Positions 7,874 through 16,644 are shown, numbered from the stretch's first letter. The stretch is DNA of 64,000 bases from Microbacterium helvum (GCF_014779795.1 NZ_JACXZS010000005.1:1-64000), one strand, 5' to 3'. Numbers and translations: made by a program. The notes: a model not told the origin generated them from the letters alone.

Positions 7874-8920
7874 TCAGATCAGGACGTCGGCCAGATCGTA
7901 GGCGGCGACGACCTCCAACTGCTCGTAGGTGCACGAGGCGGGGTCGCGGTCGGGACGCCAGCGCTCGAACTGCACGGTGTGGCGGAAGCGCCAGCCTTCG
8001 AGCTGGTCGTAGCGCACCTCGAGCACGCGCTCGGGCCGCAGCTTCACGAATGAGGAATCCGCACGCCCGGCCTGGAACCGCGACTTCTCGCCGTCGCCGC
8101 GCACGGCCTCGCCGTCGGCATCGCGCACGACCAGCGGCGCGAGCTCGTCGATCAGCTCGAGCCGGCGCTCGTTGCTCCACGCCGCGACGCCGCCGACGGG
8201 GTACAGCGTGCCGTCCTCTCCGTACAGGCCGACGAGGAGGGATCCGACGCCCTGGCCAGACTTGTGGATGCGGTAGCCGAGCGCCACGACGTCGGCGGTG
8301 CGGGAGTGCTTGATCTTGAACATCGTGCGCTTGCCCGGTGCGTACGGCTGGTCGAGCGGCTTGGCGACGACGCCGTCGAGCCCGGCGCCCTCGAATTCGG
8401 CGAGCCAGCGGCGCCCGAGGTCGGGGTCGTCCGTCGTGCGCGTGACATGGACGGGATCGGGTACGTCGCGCAGCAGCTCCACGAGTGCGGCCCGCCGGGT
8501 CGCGAACGGCTCGCCCTGCAGGTCACGGTCGCCGACCGCGAGCACGTCGAACGCGATGAACATCGCGGGTGTCTGCTCGGACAGCATGTTGACCCGCGAC
8601 GCCGCGGGGTGGATGCGCTGCGACAGCGACTCCCAGTCGAGTCGGCGCCGGCCGTCGCGCTCGATCGGCACCACGATCTCGCCATCGAGCAGGCACGGCC
8701 CGGGCAGCAGCCGCGCGAAGGCCTCGACGAGCTCGGGGAAGTACCGGGTCAGCGGCTTCGCTCCGCGCGAGCCGATGACCACCTCGGCGCCGTCCCACGA
8801 CACCAGTGCGCGGAAGCCGTCCCACTTGGGCTCGTAGCTGAGCCCGCCCGGCACCTTGGCGGGGTCGGGCACGTCGGGCACGGACTTCGCCAGCATCGGC
8901 GCGGGGATCTCGTACGGCAT
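7874..8920 (-). CDS. ATP-dependent DNA ligase (LigC/LigD ligase-domain type)
   Basis: A 348-residue two-domain ligase. Motif I is EPKWDGFR (residues 30-37), with Lys32 the adenylated residue. DGEIVV (79-84) is motif III-like, DGVVAK (181-186) motif IV and KIKH (201-204) motif V. The C-terminal oligonucleotide-binding fold ends with VQFERWRPDRDP. The length fits a stand-alone LigC-type enzyme that seals nicks or joins ends in base-excision repair or end-joining. It converges with the LigD-type polymerase and reductase genes. The ATG at 8920 follows a CAGGAT box by 6 nt, so the message is probably leaderless, and in-frame codons further upstream are not needed. Confidence 0.9.
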   Translation of the reverse strand: MPYEIPAPMLAKSVPDVPDPAKVPGGLSYEPKWDGFRALVSWDGAEVVIGSRGAKPLTRYFPELVEAFARLLPGPCLLDGEIVVPIERDGRRRLDWESLSQRIHPAASRVNMLSEQTPAMFIAFDVLAVGDRDLQGEPFATRRAALVELLRDVPDPVHVTRTTDDPDLGRRWLAEFEGAGLDGVVAKPLDQPYAPGKRTMFKIKHSRTADVVALGYRIHKSGQGVGSLLVGLYGEDGTLYPVGGVAAWSNERRLELIDELAPLVVRDADGEAVRGDGEKSRFQAGRADSSFVKLRPERVLEVRYDQLEGWRFRHTVQFERWRPDRDPASCTYEQLEVVAAYDLADVLI

Positions 8921-8926
8921 GCGCCC

Positions 8927-8932
8927 ATCCTG
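8927..8932 (-). promoter_or_regulatory. -10 element, leaderless start of the DNA ligase gene
   Basis: CAGGAT on the minus strand with GGGCGC (6 nt) between it and the ATG at 8920. Confidence 0.5.
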
Positions 8933-9023
8933 CCGTGCCCTGCCGACACCCGACACCCCGGCACCCTCTGTACCGGACACCGACCGCCGGGTCGCGAGTA
9001 CGAGAGGGCAAGAGCGCGAGAAG

Positions 9024-9050
9024 GGGGCGGAGCCCCCCAGGCTCCGCCCC
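9024..9050. terminator. Strong hairpin terminator
   Basis: GGGGCGGAGCC and GGCTCCGCCCC form a perfect 11-bp stem with a 5-nt loop. It lies just past the stop of the small minus-strand gene ending at 9104 and upstream of the ligase promoter, so it separates the two transcripts. Confidence 0.8.
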
Positions 9051-9103
9051 TGACGATCCGACTGCACAGGTCCGGGTCGTCCATCCCCGCAGGAGGGAGC
9101 GGG

Positions 9104-9319
9104 TCAGTGACTCGAGGCCACCGTGGCGGCGCGGGATCCCGACGGAGTGCCACGGCGTCCGACCGCGCGGGCCAGGGCGATGAGCGAGAAACCGCGGTGC
9201 GACGCGACGGGAGCGCGGTCGCTGCGGTCGCGCTGCGCGACGACGATCCGGTTCTCGCGGGCGAGGGTCGCGGCGCGCTGCGAAGCGGTGAGCTGGGCGG
9301 TGTAGAGGTTGGTGTCCAT
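9104..9319 (-). CDS. Small hypothetical protein
   Basis: A 71-residue basic protein, rich in Arg, Ala and Ser, with no membrane helix or signal. Its first half (MDTNLYTAQLTASQRAATLA) reads as an amphipathic helix. The ATG at 9319 is preceded by CAGGAGAGACC, a strong ribosome-binding site, and a hairpin terminator follows, so it looks like a genuine single-gene transcript. No family is recognised. Confidence 0.6.
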   Translation of the reverse strand: MDTNLYTAQLTASQRAATLARENRIVVAQRDRSDRAPVASHRGFSLIALARAVGRRGTPSGSRAATVASSH

Positions 9320-9442
9320 CGGTCTCTCCTGTCGGGAGCGGAGCCTCGGTCGAGGTTCCGATTCGTGCTGACAGGAACGACTTTCGTCTCTAAGGGGGGT
9401 GCTTCTCATCGGGCGGATGCCTCGTCTTGGGGCGGGATCGAT

Positions 9443-9473
9443 GCCTTAGGCGGCAGCGATCGGCGCCTAAGGC
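9443..9473. terminator. Inverted repeat downstream of the LuxR-type gene
   Basis: GCCTTAGGCG (9443-9452) and CGCCTAAGGC (9464-9473) are perfect 10-bp arms with an 11-nt loop. A third partial copy (CGCCTAAG) lies at about 9490. The position just after the regulator's stop at 9498 suits a terminator, though an operator role for the gene at 9319 is possible. Confidence 0.55.
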
Positions 9474-9497
9474 GCACTCAGAACCGGCGGCGGACGC

Positions 9498-12395
9498 CTA
9501 AGCCGACTCAGGCACGCCGGCGGCGTATTGCGCAGCGGCCTCCGCACGATTTGCGGCGCCGATCTTGCCCAGGATCGCCGACACGTGCACGGATGCCGTC
9601 TTCGGCGAGATGAACAGGCGCTCGCCGATCTGCGGATTCGTCAGGCCTTCGGCGACGAGCGCCAGCACCTGCAGCTCGCGAGGCGTCAGCGCGGTGACGC
9701 CCGATCCCGACGCGGTACCGCGGCCGCCGGCATCCATCCCCTCCCACGCGATCCCCGCGCGCGCCGCGAGTTCCCGCGCCCACCGGGCGATCAGCGCGGC
9801 GCCCTGGCCCGGCGCCTCATCGACGATGAGGCTCAGCAGATCGGATGCCGCCTCGCGCTGCCCGTCGACGATCAGCGACTGCGCGAGTCCGAGCCGGGAC
9901 GTGTGCACGTAGCGGTTCGGGATGCTGCCGGCCTCGGCGTGCGCCAGCGCCGCCGTCCACGAGGCCACGTCGTCGTCGAGGTACGCCCGGGTCACCGCGA
10001 GGATCGCCGGCGCGGAGCCGTCGACGCTGCGCCGGCTGAGCCGCTCGATCGCCGGCAGCAGAGTGTCGCCGGCCTCGGGCGAAAGCCGGCACAGCCACGC
10101 GGCGACGGGGAGCATGCGCTGGCTCAACCCCGGATAGTCGCCCTCGAGCAGCTCTGCCGTGCGCGGCGCGAGCGCGATCAGTCCGGTGGCGGCCGCCCCG
10201 TCACAGACCTCGCGGGCGGCGGCCACGCCGGCGACGAGGGCCCAGCCGATCTGCTCGTCGGGATCCGCGTCGATGCGCGAGAGCAGTGACTCGGCGCGTT
10301 CGCGGTAGCCCGCCGCCGTCGCAGGATCGTCGTCGTACAGTGCGGCGAGGGCCAGCAGGCGCAGCGTGAAGCTCTGGAAGAACGGATTCGCCGGAAAGAG
10401 CGAGAGGCACCGCTGCGCGCGCGCCACACCGGCGGACGCGTGACCGAGGTGCATGTCGATCTCGGCGACGTTCGCGTTGATGTGGGCGCCGAGCCCGCGT
10501 TCGCGCCCGGCCAGCACCGTCTCGTCGAACGCGGCGCGCCCGAGCTCGAGCGCCTCGTCGTACCGGCCCAGTCGTCCCAGCAGGTCGACGAGGTTGTTGA
10601 CCGCGGTGTGATGCGTGCTGATGTCGGCGCTGACGTCGACGGCGCGCCGCAGATCCTCGACGGCGGCCTCCAGTCGGCCGTGGTCGGAGACGAACCACGC
10701 GCGCAGATACAGCGTCTGTGCCAGGGCGTCATCGTCACCCGATCCCTCGGCGAGCGTCACGGCACGGTCGAGCAGGGCTTCGGACTCGGCCGCCGGCTCG
10801 GCGACGGCCAGGATCGCGTCGATCTTCGCGAGGAGCGCGCGCTCGCCGGCGTCGCCGGAGTCGTCCAGCAGCGTCCGGGCGGCACGGAAGGTCTCGGCCG
10901 CGGCGTCGTCGCGCCCCGCAGTGCGCTGTCGCGCGCCGACCAGTCGCAGCAGCTCGGCGCGCAGGAGTCGCTCCTCCGGGCGCGCGAAGCGGGCGCCGGC
11001 CTCAGCGGACCGCAGCGAGCGCTCGTTCTCGCCGATGCCGAAGTAATCCTCGGCGATCCCGCGCGACAACGCTGCACGCGACAGCCCCACACGCTCGTCC
11101 GCGTCCGGCACCTGGCCCCACAGCTCGAGGAGCTGCTCGCCGAGCTTGACCGACGCCGCGGGCGCGTTCGCGGCGTTCGACCACTCCCGCGCGACCGCAG
11201 TCGCATCGAAGGCGCGGATCAGGTCGCGTGCGGCGAGCCAGTGCACCGCGGCTTCAGCCGCGAGCGTCGCATCGCCGTCGTCGACGCGCCGCTGCAGCGC
11301 CTCGGCGTAGGCCCGGTGCGCTTCGACGCGGTCGTTCGGCAGCAGGTCGTCGTGCACCGCCTCTTGGATCAACGCGTGCCGGAACGTGTAGCCGTGCTCG
11401 TCGCTCACGAGCACGGAGCCGGCCACCGCCTCGCGCAACCCTTCGCGCAGATCGCGCGGGTCGCCGTCATGCACCTCGTTCAGCAGGTCGTCGTCGACGT
11501 GGACCCCGCCCACTGCAACCAGACCGACGACCTCCTGGGCGTGCGGGGTCAGGCGCTCGAATCGCGCGAGCACCACGTCGCGCAGCGTGTCGGGCAGTTC
11601 GCCGTCCTTCAGGTCGACGAGTTCCTCGACGAAGAACGGCACGCCTTCGCTGCGGGCGGTCACGGCCTCGAGGTGATCGGTCGACACGGCTCCGCCGGTG
11701 AGCGAACGGATGTGCTCGGCGACATCCTCCGGGCGCAGGCGCGTGATCTCGACGCCGGTGACGACGCGACTGCGGTCCAGCTCGGCGAGCACCGCGCGCA
11801 ACGGATGCCCGCGGCCGACGTCGTCGGAGCGGTAGGTACAGATGAGTGTCACGTGCCGGCCTCGGAGCGTCACGGCCAGCGTCTTCAAGAGCGCGAGGGT
11901 GGCAGCATCCGCCCAATGCAGGTCTTCGATGACGATCAGCAGGTGGACTTCTGCCGACAGGTTCTCGATGATCCGCTCGATGGCCTCGGCCACATAGTCC
12001 CCGCCGCTCGAGGGGACGAGCGAGGCGTCGGCGAGTTCGGGGATGAGCGACGCCAGCGTGGCCACCACGGCCGGGCTGCCGGCCGCCGCACGGAACCTCT
12101 CGTCGCCGACGGCGGTGTAGATCTCGTGCAGGACCCGCCGGATCGGCGTGAACGGCGCGCCGATCGGACCGAGGTCGACGCACTGGCCGCACGCGGCGAC
12201 GACCTGTGGGCCCGGTCGCGAGGAGCGGAGCGCGGCCGCGCGGAACTCTTCGAGCAGCCGCGTCTTGCCGATGCCGGCCTCGCCGCGGATGACGACGGCT
12301 CGCGGACTGCCGGCACGCCCGGCCGCATACGCCTCGAGCAGCACCTGCAGCTCGGCCTCGCGGCCCACCATCGGTGCCACCGTCGCCGGAGTCAT
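9498..12395 (-). CDS. Large LuxR-family regulator with AAA/STAND ATPase domain
   Basis: A 965-residue LAL-type regulator. The N-terminal ATPase domain has Walker A GEAGIGKT (residues 38-45) and a Walker B region LLIVIEDLHWAD. A long TPR-like helical middle follows, then a C-terminal LuxR helix-turn-helix (LTPRELQVLALVAEGL, then ISPKTASVHVSAILGKIG). Such proteins activate transcription after binding a ligand and ATP; no target is obvious here. The ATG at 12395 is preceded by GAGAGGAG. It is monocistronic, with a hairpin downstream and a degraded gene fragment upstream. Confidence 0.9.
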   Translation of the reverse strand: MTPATVAPMVGREAELQVLLEAYAAGRAGSPRAVVIRGEAGIGKTRLLEEFRAAALRSSRPGPQVVAACGQCVDLGPIGAPFTPIRRVLHEIYTAVGDERFRAAAGSPAVVATLASLIPELADASLVPSSGGDYVAEAIERIIENLSAEVHLLIVIEDLHWADAATLALLKTLAVTLRGRHVTLICTYRSDDVGRGHPLRAVLAELDRSRVVTGVEITRLRPEDVAEHIRSLTGGAVSTDHLEAVTARSEGVPFFVEELVDLKDGELPDTLRDVVLARFERLTPHAQEVVGLVAVGGVHVDDDLLNEVHDGDPRDLREGLREAVAGSVLVSDEHGYTFRHALIQEAVHDDLLPNDRVEAHRAYAEALQRRVDDGDATLAAEAAVHWLAARDLIRAFDATAVAREWSNAANAPAASVKLGEQLLELWGQVPDADERVGLSRAALSRGIAEDYFGIGENERSLRSAEAGARFARPEERLLRAELLRLVGARQRTAGRDDAAAETFRAARTLLDDSGDAGERALLAKIDAILAVAEPAAESEALLDRAVTLAEGSGDDDALAQTLYLRAWFVSDHGRLEAAVEDLRRAVDVSADISTHHTAVNNLVDLLGRLGRYDEALELGRAAFDETVLAGRERGLGAHINANVAEIDMHLGHASAGVARAQRCLSLFPANPFFQSFTLRLLALAALYDDDPATAAGYRERAESLLSRIDADPDEQIGWALVAGVAAAREVCDGAAATGLIALAPRTAELLEGDYPGLSQRMLPVAAWLCRLSPEAGDTLLPAIERLSRRSVDGSAPAILAVTRAYLDDDVASWTAALAHAEAGSIPNRYVHTSRLGLAQSLIVDGQREAASDLLSLIVDEAPGQGAALIARWARELAARAGIAWEGMDAGGRGTASGSGVTALTPRELQVLALVAEGLTNPQIGERLFISPKTASVHVSAILGKIGAANRAEAAAQYAAGVPESA

Positions 12396-12441
12396 CGCGC
12401 TCCTCTCGCGCGGGCGCCCGCTCCCCAGCGGCTGGCGCCTC

Positions 12442-13095
12442 GTGACCATCGTGGCATCAGGCGCCGACGGTGCGCCACTCTACTGCCCGTCGCGAGGGTT
12501 CCTCGACGACATGCAGGGACCGCGGCAGATGGTGAACAACATCATCGTGGCGCCGTCCGGAACGCTGCGCACGCAGGGTGCCGAGTACCGCACCAACGCG
12601 TACTTCGGGGGGATCCAGCCGCCGGCGACCGAGACCGGTGCCGTCGTCGCCGACACCCTGCTCGTCGCCGGCGGCAGCGGTCAGGCCGGTGCGGACCTGG
12701 CCGGCTACCGGCTGCGGGCGGGATCGCCCGCGCTCGGTGCGGGCACGGCGCTGCCGCAGCTCGGCGACCGCGACTGCTTCGGCAACGCGGTCCCGGCCGC
12801 GGCCCCGAACATCGGCGCGTACCAGGGCCCGGACGCCCTGGCGCGGGTCGAGATCGCGGTCGAACGCGGGCTGCGGGTGCCCGACGACCTCGCCATCGTC
12901 GCCTACGACGACGAGATCGCCGCGCTGGCGCACATCCCGTTGACGGCCGTCGCGCCGCCCAAGACGGAGCTGGGCGAGACCGCCGTGAGGAAGTGCCTGG
13001 AACGCCTGCGCCGACCCGCCGGTGACGCGCGCGGTCTGGCGCGGGCGACGCTGCTGCCGACGCTCGTGGAGCGCTCGTCGACGCGCGGCGCGTGA
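12442..13095 (+). pseudogene. Hybrid gene remnant: beta-helix protein tail fused to LacI-family tail
   Basis: One open frame contains two unrelated C-terminal pieces. Up to about 12840 it reads like the end of a right-handed beta-helix or pectate-lyase-like secreted protein (YRLRAGSPALGAGT, then GDRDCFGNAVP and NIGAYQG, where such proteins normally stop). From about 12841 it reads like the last quarter of a LacI-family regulator (ERGLRVPDDLAIVAYDDE, then IPLTAVAPPKTELGETAV). Neither N-terminus nor helix-turn-helix is present. An in-frame GTG exists at 12442 but has no good ribosome-binding site. The simplest reading is a deletion that joined two formerly separate genes, perhaps part of a lost polysaccharide locus. 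Confidence 0.75.
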
Positions 13096-13180
13096 ACAGC
13101 TGCGGCGGGCGTGCCGCGCGGGGGTGCCACGTGCGTCGCGAGCTGATCCCGCGCGTCTCGCATGATCGTGCTAGGTTGTA

Positions 13181-13199
13181 AAACCGACCAGCCGGTATG
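13181..13199. promoter_or_regulatory. TetR-type operator, site A
   Basis: AAACCGACCAGCCGGTATG, the consensus shared by four sites in this window (others at 16986, 26265 and 32660). It overlaps the likely transcription start downstream of a TAGGTT -10 box (13172-13177) for the dehydrogenase/TetR operon, as expected for repression. Confidence 0.75.
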
Positions 13200-13226
13200 T
13201 AGCCGGACGGTGCGCAAGGAGGCGCC

Positions 13227-13979
13227 ATGACCCACGATCCCGCCCGCCGCTTCGACGGCACGGTCACACTCGTCACGGGCGCCAGCCGCGGCATCGGCTT
13301 CGCGATCGCGCAGCGACTGGTGGCCGAAGGCGGTTCCGTCGTGATCACCGGCCGCAAGCAGGACTCGCTCGACGCGGCGGTGGCCGAACTCGGCGAGGCA
13401 GCCAGCGCGGTCGCCGGCCGTGCCGACGACGCCGAGCATCGCGCCGCCGTCTACGCGCACATCGCCGGGCGCCACGGGCGTCTCGACCACCTCGTCAACA
13501 ACACCGGCATCAATCCCGTCTACGGGCCGATCGTCGACGTCGACGCCGAGGCCGCCCGCAAGATCCTCGAGGTGAACGTCGTCGCCGCGCTCGAGTGGAC
13601 CCGCGCCGCCGTCGCCGCCGGGCTGTCGCGGTCGGTCGTGAACATCGCCTCCGTCGCGGGGCTCGGCGCGAGCCCCGGCATCGCGTTCTACGGGATCTCG
13701 AAGGCCGCGCTCATCAACCTCACCGCACAGCTCGCGTACGAGCTCGCCCCGGCCATCCGCGTCAACGCGGTGGCGCCGGCGGTGGTGAAGACCGCGTTCG
13801 CCCGCGCCTTGTACGAAGGTCACGAGGACGAAGCCTCCGCCGCGTACCCGCTGCACCGCCTGGGCGAACCGGACGACGTCGCCGGGCCCGTCGCGTTCCT
13901 GCTCTCGCAGGACGCCGCCTGGATCACGGGTCAGACGCTGCCGATCGACGGCGGTGCCGGCATCCGTCCCCTCGTCTGA
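13227..13979 (+). CDS. Short-chain dehydrogenase/reductase, first gene of the TetR operon
   Basis: A 250-residue classical SDR. The cofactor motif TGASRGIG is at residues 17-24, NNTG at 91-94 (usually NNAG), and the catalytic Ser142, Tyr155 and Lys159 (YGISK) are present. It would oxidise or reduce a hydroxyl/keto group, probably on an acyl-CoA or acyl intermediate given its neighbours, at an NAD(P) site. AAGGAGG precedes the ATG. It is followed 24 bp later by a TetR gene, then an oxidoreductase and another SDR, with an operator at the promoter shared with the transporter and CoA genes. Confidence 0.85.
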   Translation: MTHDPARRFDGTVTLVTGASRGIGFAIAQRLVAEGGSVVITGRKQDSLDAAVAELGEAASAVAGRADDAEHRAAVYAHIAGRHGRLDHLVNNTGINPVYGPIVDVDAEAARKILEVNVVAALEWTRAAVAAGLSRSVVNIASVAGLGASPGIAFYGISKAALINLTAQLAYELAPAIRVNAVAPAVVKTAFARALYEGHEDEASAAYPLHRLGEPDDVAGPVAFLLSQDAAWITGQTLPIDGGAGIRPLV

Positions 13980-13991
13980 ACCTGCTCACGA

Positions 13992-13997
13992 CAGGAT
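13992..13997 (+). promoter_or_regulatory. -10 element, leaderless start of the TetR gene
   Basis: CAGGAT followed by GAGGGT and the ATG at 14004, so there are 6 nt between box and start codon. This suggests an internal promoter for the regulator in addition to the upstream one; GAGGG could alternatively serve as a poorly spaced ribosome-binding site. Confidence 0.4.
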
Positions 13998-14003
13998 GAG
14001 GGT

Positions 14004-14594
14004 ATGAAGGATTCCCACGTCGCAGACGACGTCGCCCGCGCCGCCGTCGAGCTGTTCGCCCGGCAGGGCTACGCCAACACCAGCGTGCAGCAGATCGTCG
14101 ACGCCGCGGGCGTCACCAAGGGCGCGATGTACCACTACTTCGAGTCCAAGGACGACCTGCTCTTCGGTATCTACGAGCGGCTGCTCACGCTCCAGAAGAC
14201 GCACCTCGACGAGATCATCGCCCGCGGCGGAGCGACCGAGGATGTGCTGCGAGCCGTGTGCGTCGACGTCCTCGAGACCTCGATCGACCACATGGAGGAG
14301 GGGGCGGTGTTCTTCCGCAGCCTCAACATGCTGTCGGCGCCGCGCGCCCAGGAGGTCACCCGCCGGCGCCGTGCGTACCACGACGAGTTCGCCGAGCTGA
14401 TCTCGCGCGGGCAGACCGAGGGGCGCTTCCGCACCGACATCCCGCTCGCGATGCTCGTCGCCCACTTCTTCAGCGACGTGCACTACCTGTCGCACTGGTA
14501 CTCGCCCGAGGGCCCCGAAGACAAGACGCTCGTCGCAGAACAGCTCACCGACCTGTTCCTGACCAGTCTGAGGAGAGTGGATGCCGCACCCTGA
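14004..14594 (+). CDS. TetR/AcrR-family repressor, candidate master regulator of the island
   Basis: A 196-residue regulator with an N-terminal TetR helix-turn-helix (residues 10-55: AAVELFARQGYANTSV, then VTKGAMYHYFESKDDLLFGI). Its C-terminal ligand domain resembles the KstR2-like group that senses acyl-CoA thioesters. It lies inside the first operon carrying operator site A, so autoregulation is likely. It is the best candidate to bind all four WWACCGACCNNSCGGTATG sites; two other TetR genes (26722 and 35617) are alternatives. Its 3' end overlaps the next gene by 14 bp. Confidence 0.85.
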   Translation: MKDSHVADDVARAAVELFARQGYANTSVQQIVDAAGVTKGAMYHYFESKDDLLFGIYERLLTLQKTHLDEIIARGGATEDVLRAVCVDVLETSIDHMEEGAVFFRSLNMLSAPRAQEVTRRRRAYHDEFAELISRGQTEGRFRTDIPLAMLVAHFFSDVHYLSHWYSPEGPEDKTLVAEQLTDLFLTSLRRVDAAP

Positions 14595-15639
14595 CGCCCC
14601 CGCGAACGCCGAGGCCGCCGCGCCCGCCGTCGCGACCCCCGCCGCCTTACCGGACTCGATGCGCGCGTGGCGCGTGACGGAGCTGGGCGAGCCGGCTGAC
14701 GCCCTGTCGCTCGACACGGTGCCGACGCCCGAACCCGGCGAGGGCGAGGTGCTCGTGCGCATGCGCGCGGTGGCCGCGAACTTCCCCGACGTGCTGCTGT
14801 GTCGCGGGGAATACCAGGTCAAGCCCGAGCTGCCGTTCTCGCCCGGCATCGAGCTCGTCGGCACAGTCGCAGGGCTCGGCGCCGGCGTCACGGGCTTCGC
14901 GCTCGGCGACCGCGTCGTCGGGTCGAAGATCGGCGTGCTCTCGGAATACGCCGTGCTTCCGGCATCCGATGTCTGGGCGGCGCCGGACGCGCTCACCGAT
15001 GCCGAGGCCGCAGGCCTGACGGTCGCCTATCAGACGGCATGGTTCGGGCTGCACCGGCGAGCCGCGCTGCAGGCGGGGGAGTGGCTGCTCGTGCACGCCG
15101 CCGCCGGCGGTGTGGGACTCGCGGCCGTGCAGCTGGGGGCCGCCGCAGGTGCGCGGGTGATCGGCGTCGTGGGTTCCGAGGCCAAGGCGGCGGTGGCCCG
15201 TTCGGCGGGTGCCGAGGTCGTGCTGATCCGCGGAGTCGACGACACCGTCGCCGGCGTGAAGGCCGCCACCGGCGGGCACGGCGCCGACGTGGTGTTCGAC
15301 CCGGTCGGCGGCGCGGCCTTCGACGCGTCGACGAAATGCATCGCGTTCGAGGGACGCATCGTCGTGGTCGGCTTCGCGGGCGGTGCGATCCAGGCCCTGC
15401 CGGCGGGGCACGTGCTCGTCAAGAACTACTCGGTGCTCGGCCTGCACTGGGGGCTGTACCCGCGGGTGCGCCCCGATCTCATCGACGACGCACGAGCGGA
15501 GCTGACACGGTCGGCCGCGGCCGGCGGCATCCATCCCGTCGTCGACCACGTCGTGCCGTTCGAGCGCGCGCCCGAAGCGCTCACCGCGCTCGCGTCGGGC
15601 TCGACCGTGGGCCGCGTCGTGATCGAGGTGGCGTCGTGA
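14581..15639 (+). CDS. Zinc-independent quinone-oxidoreductase-like medium-chain dehydrogenase
   Basis: A 352-residue MDR-superfamily protein of the NADPH:quinone oxidoreductase type. The GroES-like part starts at about residue 27 (MRAWRVTELGEP) and the Rossmann motif AAAGGVGLAAVQLG is at about 175-188. There are no structural-zinc cysteines. It starts at an ATG preceded by GAGGAG and overlapping the regulator gene; the first 26 residues are an extra Ala/Pro-rich tail. In a CoA-linked pathway it could reduce an enoyl-CoA or quinone, but the substrate is unknown. Confidence 0.85.
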   Translation: MPHPDAPANAEAAAPAVATPAALPDSMRAWRVTELGEPADALSLDTVPTPEPGEGEVLVRMRAVAANFPDVLLCRGEYQVKPELPFSPGIELVGTVAGLGAGVTGFALGDRVVGSKIGVLSEYAVLPASDVWAAPDALTDAEAAGLTVAYQTAWFGLHRRAALQAGEWLLVHAAAGGVGLAAVQLGAAAGARVIGVVGSEAKAAVARSAGAEVVLIRGVDDTVAGVKAATGGHGADVVFDPVGGAAFDASTKCIAFEGRIVVVGFAGGAIQALPAGHVLVKNYSVLGLHWGLYPRVRPDLIDDARAELTRSAAAGGIHPVVDHVVPFERAPEALTALASGSTVGRVVIEVAS

Positions 15640-15648
15640 GCCGGGTGT

Positions 15649-15730
15649 GTCGAGAACGTGCGGTCTCGCCGAGCACGCACGATATCCACGTCGATGACAT
15701 GCGGTCTCGGCGACAAACCGCGTACTCGAC
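15649..15730. repeat. Imperfect intergenic inverted repeat, copy 1
   Basis: Arms at 15649-15673 (GTCGAGAACGTGCGG...) and 15706-15730 (...CCGCGTACTCGAC) match in 19 of 25 positions. A related element lies at 28764-28845. It fills the gap between the oxidoreductase and the next dehydrogenase gene. Confidence 0.65.
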
Positions 15731-15760
15731 AGGGTGGGCATGGACCAGGGAGATGGGCGA

Positions 15761-16501
15761 GTGAACCCGTTCGACCTCGAGGGCAAGGTCGCGTTCGTCA
15801 CCGGCGGCGCCCGCGGCATCGGTGAGGCGTATGCGCGGGCGCTGCACGACGCGGGCGGACGGGTCGTCATCGCCGACATCCTCGACGACGAGGGAACCGC
15901 GCTCGCCGAAGAACTCGGCGCCCGCGCGCGCTACGTCCACCTCGACGTGACGAACGAGGGGGAATGGGATGCGGCGGTGCAGGCATCCCTCGACGCCTTC
16001 GGAGCGCTGGACGTCCTCGTGAACAACGCGGGCATCGCGAACGCCGCGCCCATCGAGCACTTCACGACCGAGAAGTGGAACGCCGTCATCGCCGTGAACC
16101 TCACCGGCGTCTTCTTCGGCTGTCGCGCCGTCGTGCCCGTCATGAAGGCGCAGGGTCGCGGCTCGATCATCAACATCTCGTCGGTCGAAGGCATGCGCGG
16201 CAGTCCCGGACTGCACGGCTACACCGCCGCCAAGTTCGGCGTGCGCGGGCTGTCGCAATCGCTCGCCGTCGAGCTCGGCCCCTCAGGAATCCGGGTCAAC
16301 TCGGTGCATCCCGGCTTCATCAGCACGTCGATGACCACGCGGATCGATCCCGCGCACCTCGACATCCCACTCGGCCGCCCGGGCGAGCCGTCCGACCTCG
16401 CCGGCACGATCGTCTTCCTCGCTTCCGACGCGTCGGCGTTCACCAGCGGCGCAGAGTTCGTCGTCGACGGCGGCATGATCGCCGGCATCCCGCACCGGTA
16501 G
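15761..16501 (+). CDS. Short-chain dehydrogenase/reductase (NAD-dependent, hydroxysteroid/3-oxoacyl type)
   Basis: A 246-residue SDR with TGGARGIG at residues 14-21, an acidic Asp39 after the second strand (VVIADILDD) that predicts NAD preference, NNAG at 88-91, and catalytic Ser141, Tyr154 and Lys158. I place the start at the GTG at 15761 because AGGGAG is spaced 8 nt upstream and the family core begins there; an ATG 27 bp upstream lacks such a site. It is the last gene before a strong terminator hairpin. It probably acts on a hydroxyacyl intermediate of the island pathway. Confidence 0.85.
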   Translation: MNPFDLEGKVAFVTGGARGIGEAYARALHDAGGRVVIADILDDEGTALAEELGARARYVHLDVTNEGEWDAAVQASLDAFGALDVLVNNAGIANAAPIEHFTTEKWNAVIAVNLTGVFFGCRAVVPVMKAQGRGSIINISSVEGMRGSPGLHGYTAAKFGVRGLSQSLAVELGPSGIRVNSVHPGFISTSMTTRIDPAHLDIPLGRPGEPSDLAGTIVFLASDASAFTSGAEFVVDGGMIAGIPHR

Positions 16502-16516
16502 GCCGAGTTCGCGACC

Positions 16517-16541
16517 CGCGCCGCGCGCTGTGCGCGGCGCG
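16517..16541. terminator. GC-rich hairpin terminator after the SDR gene
   Basis: CGCGCCGCGC and GCGCGGCGCG form a perfect 10-bp stem with a 5-nt loop, 16 bp after the stop codon. The rest of the gene-free stretch to 17043 holds two palindromic repeats and an operator. Confidence 0.7.
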
Positions 16542-16644
16542 GCGCGGCGCCCAGCGCGCAGCGCGCAGCGCACTGTGCGCTGCCCGGTCTGGTCCCGGTC
16601 TTGGCGGCGGGTGCTCGCGGGCATTCCGCGGCCAACGGTGCGGG

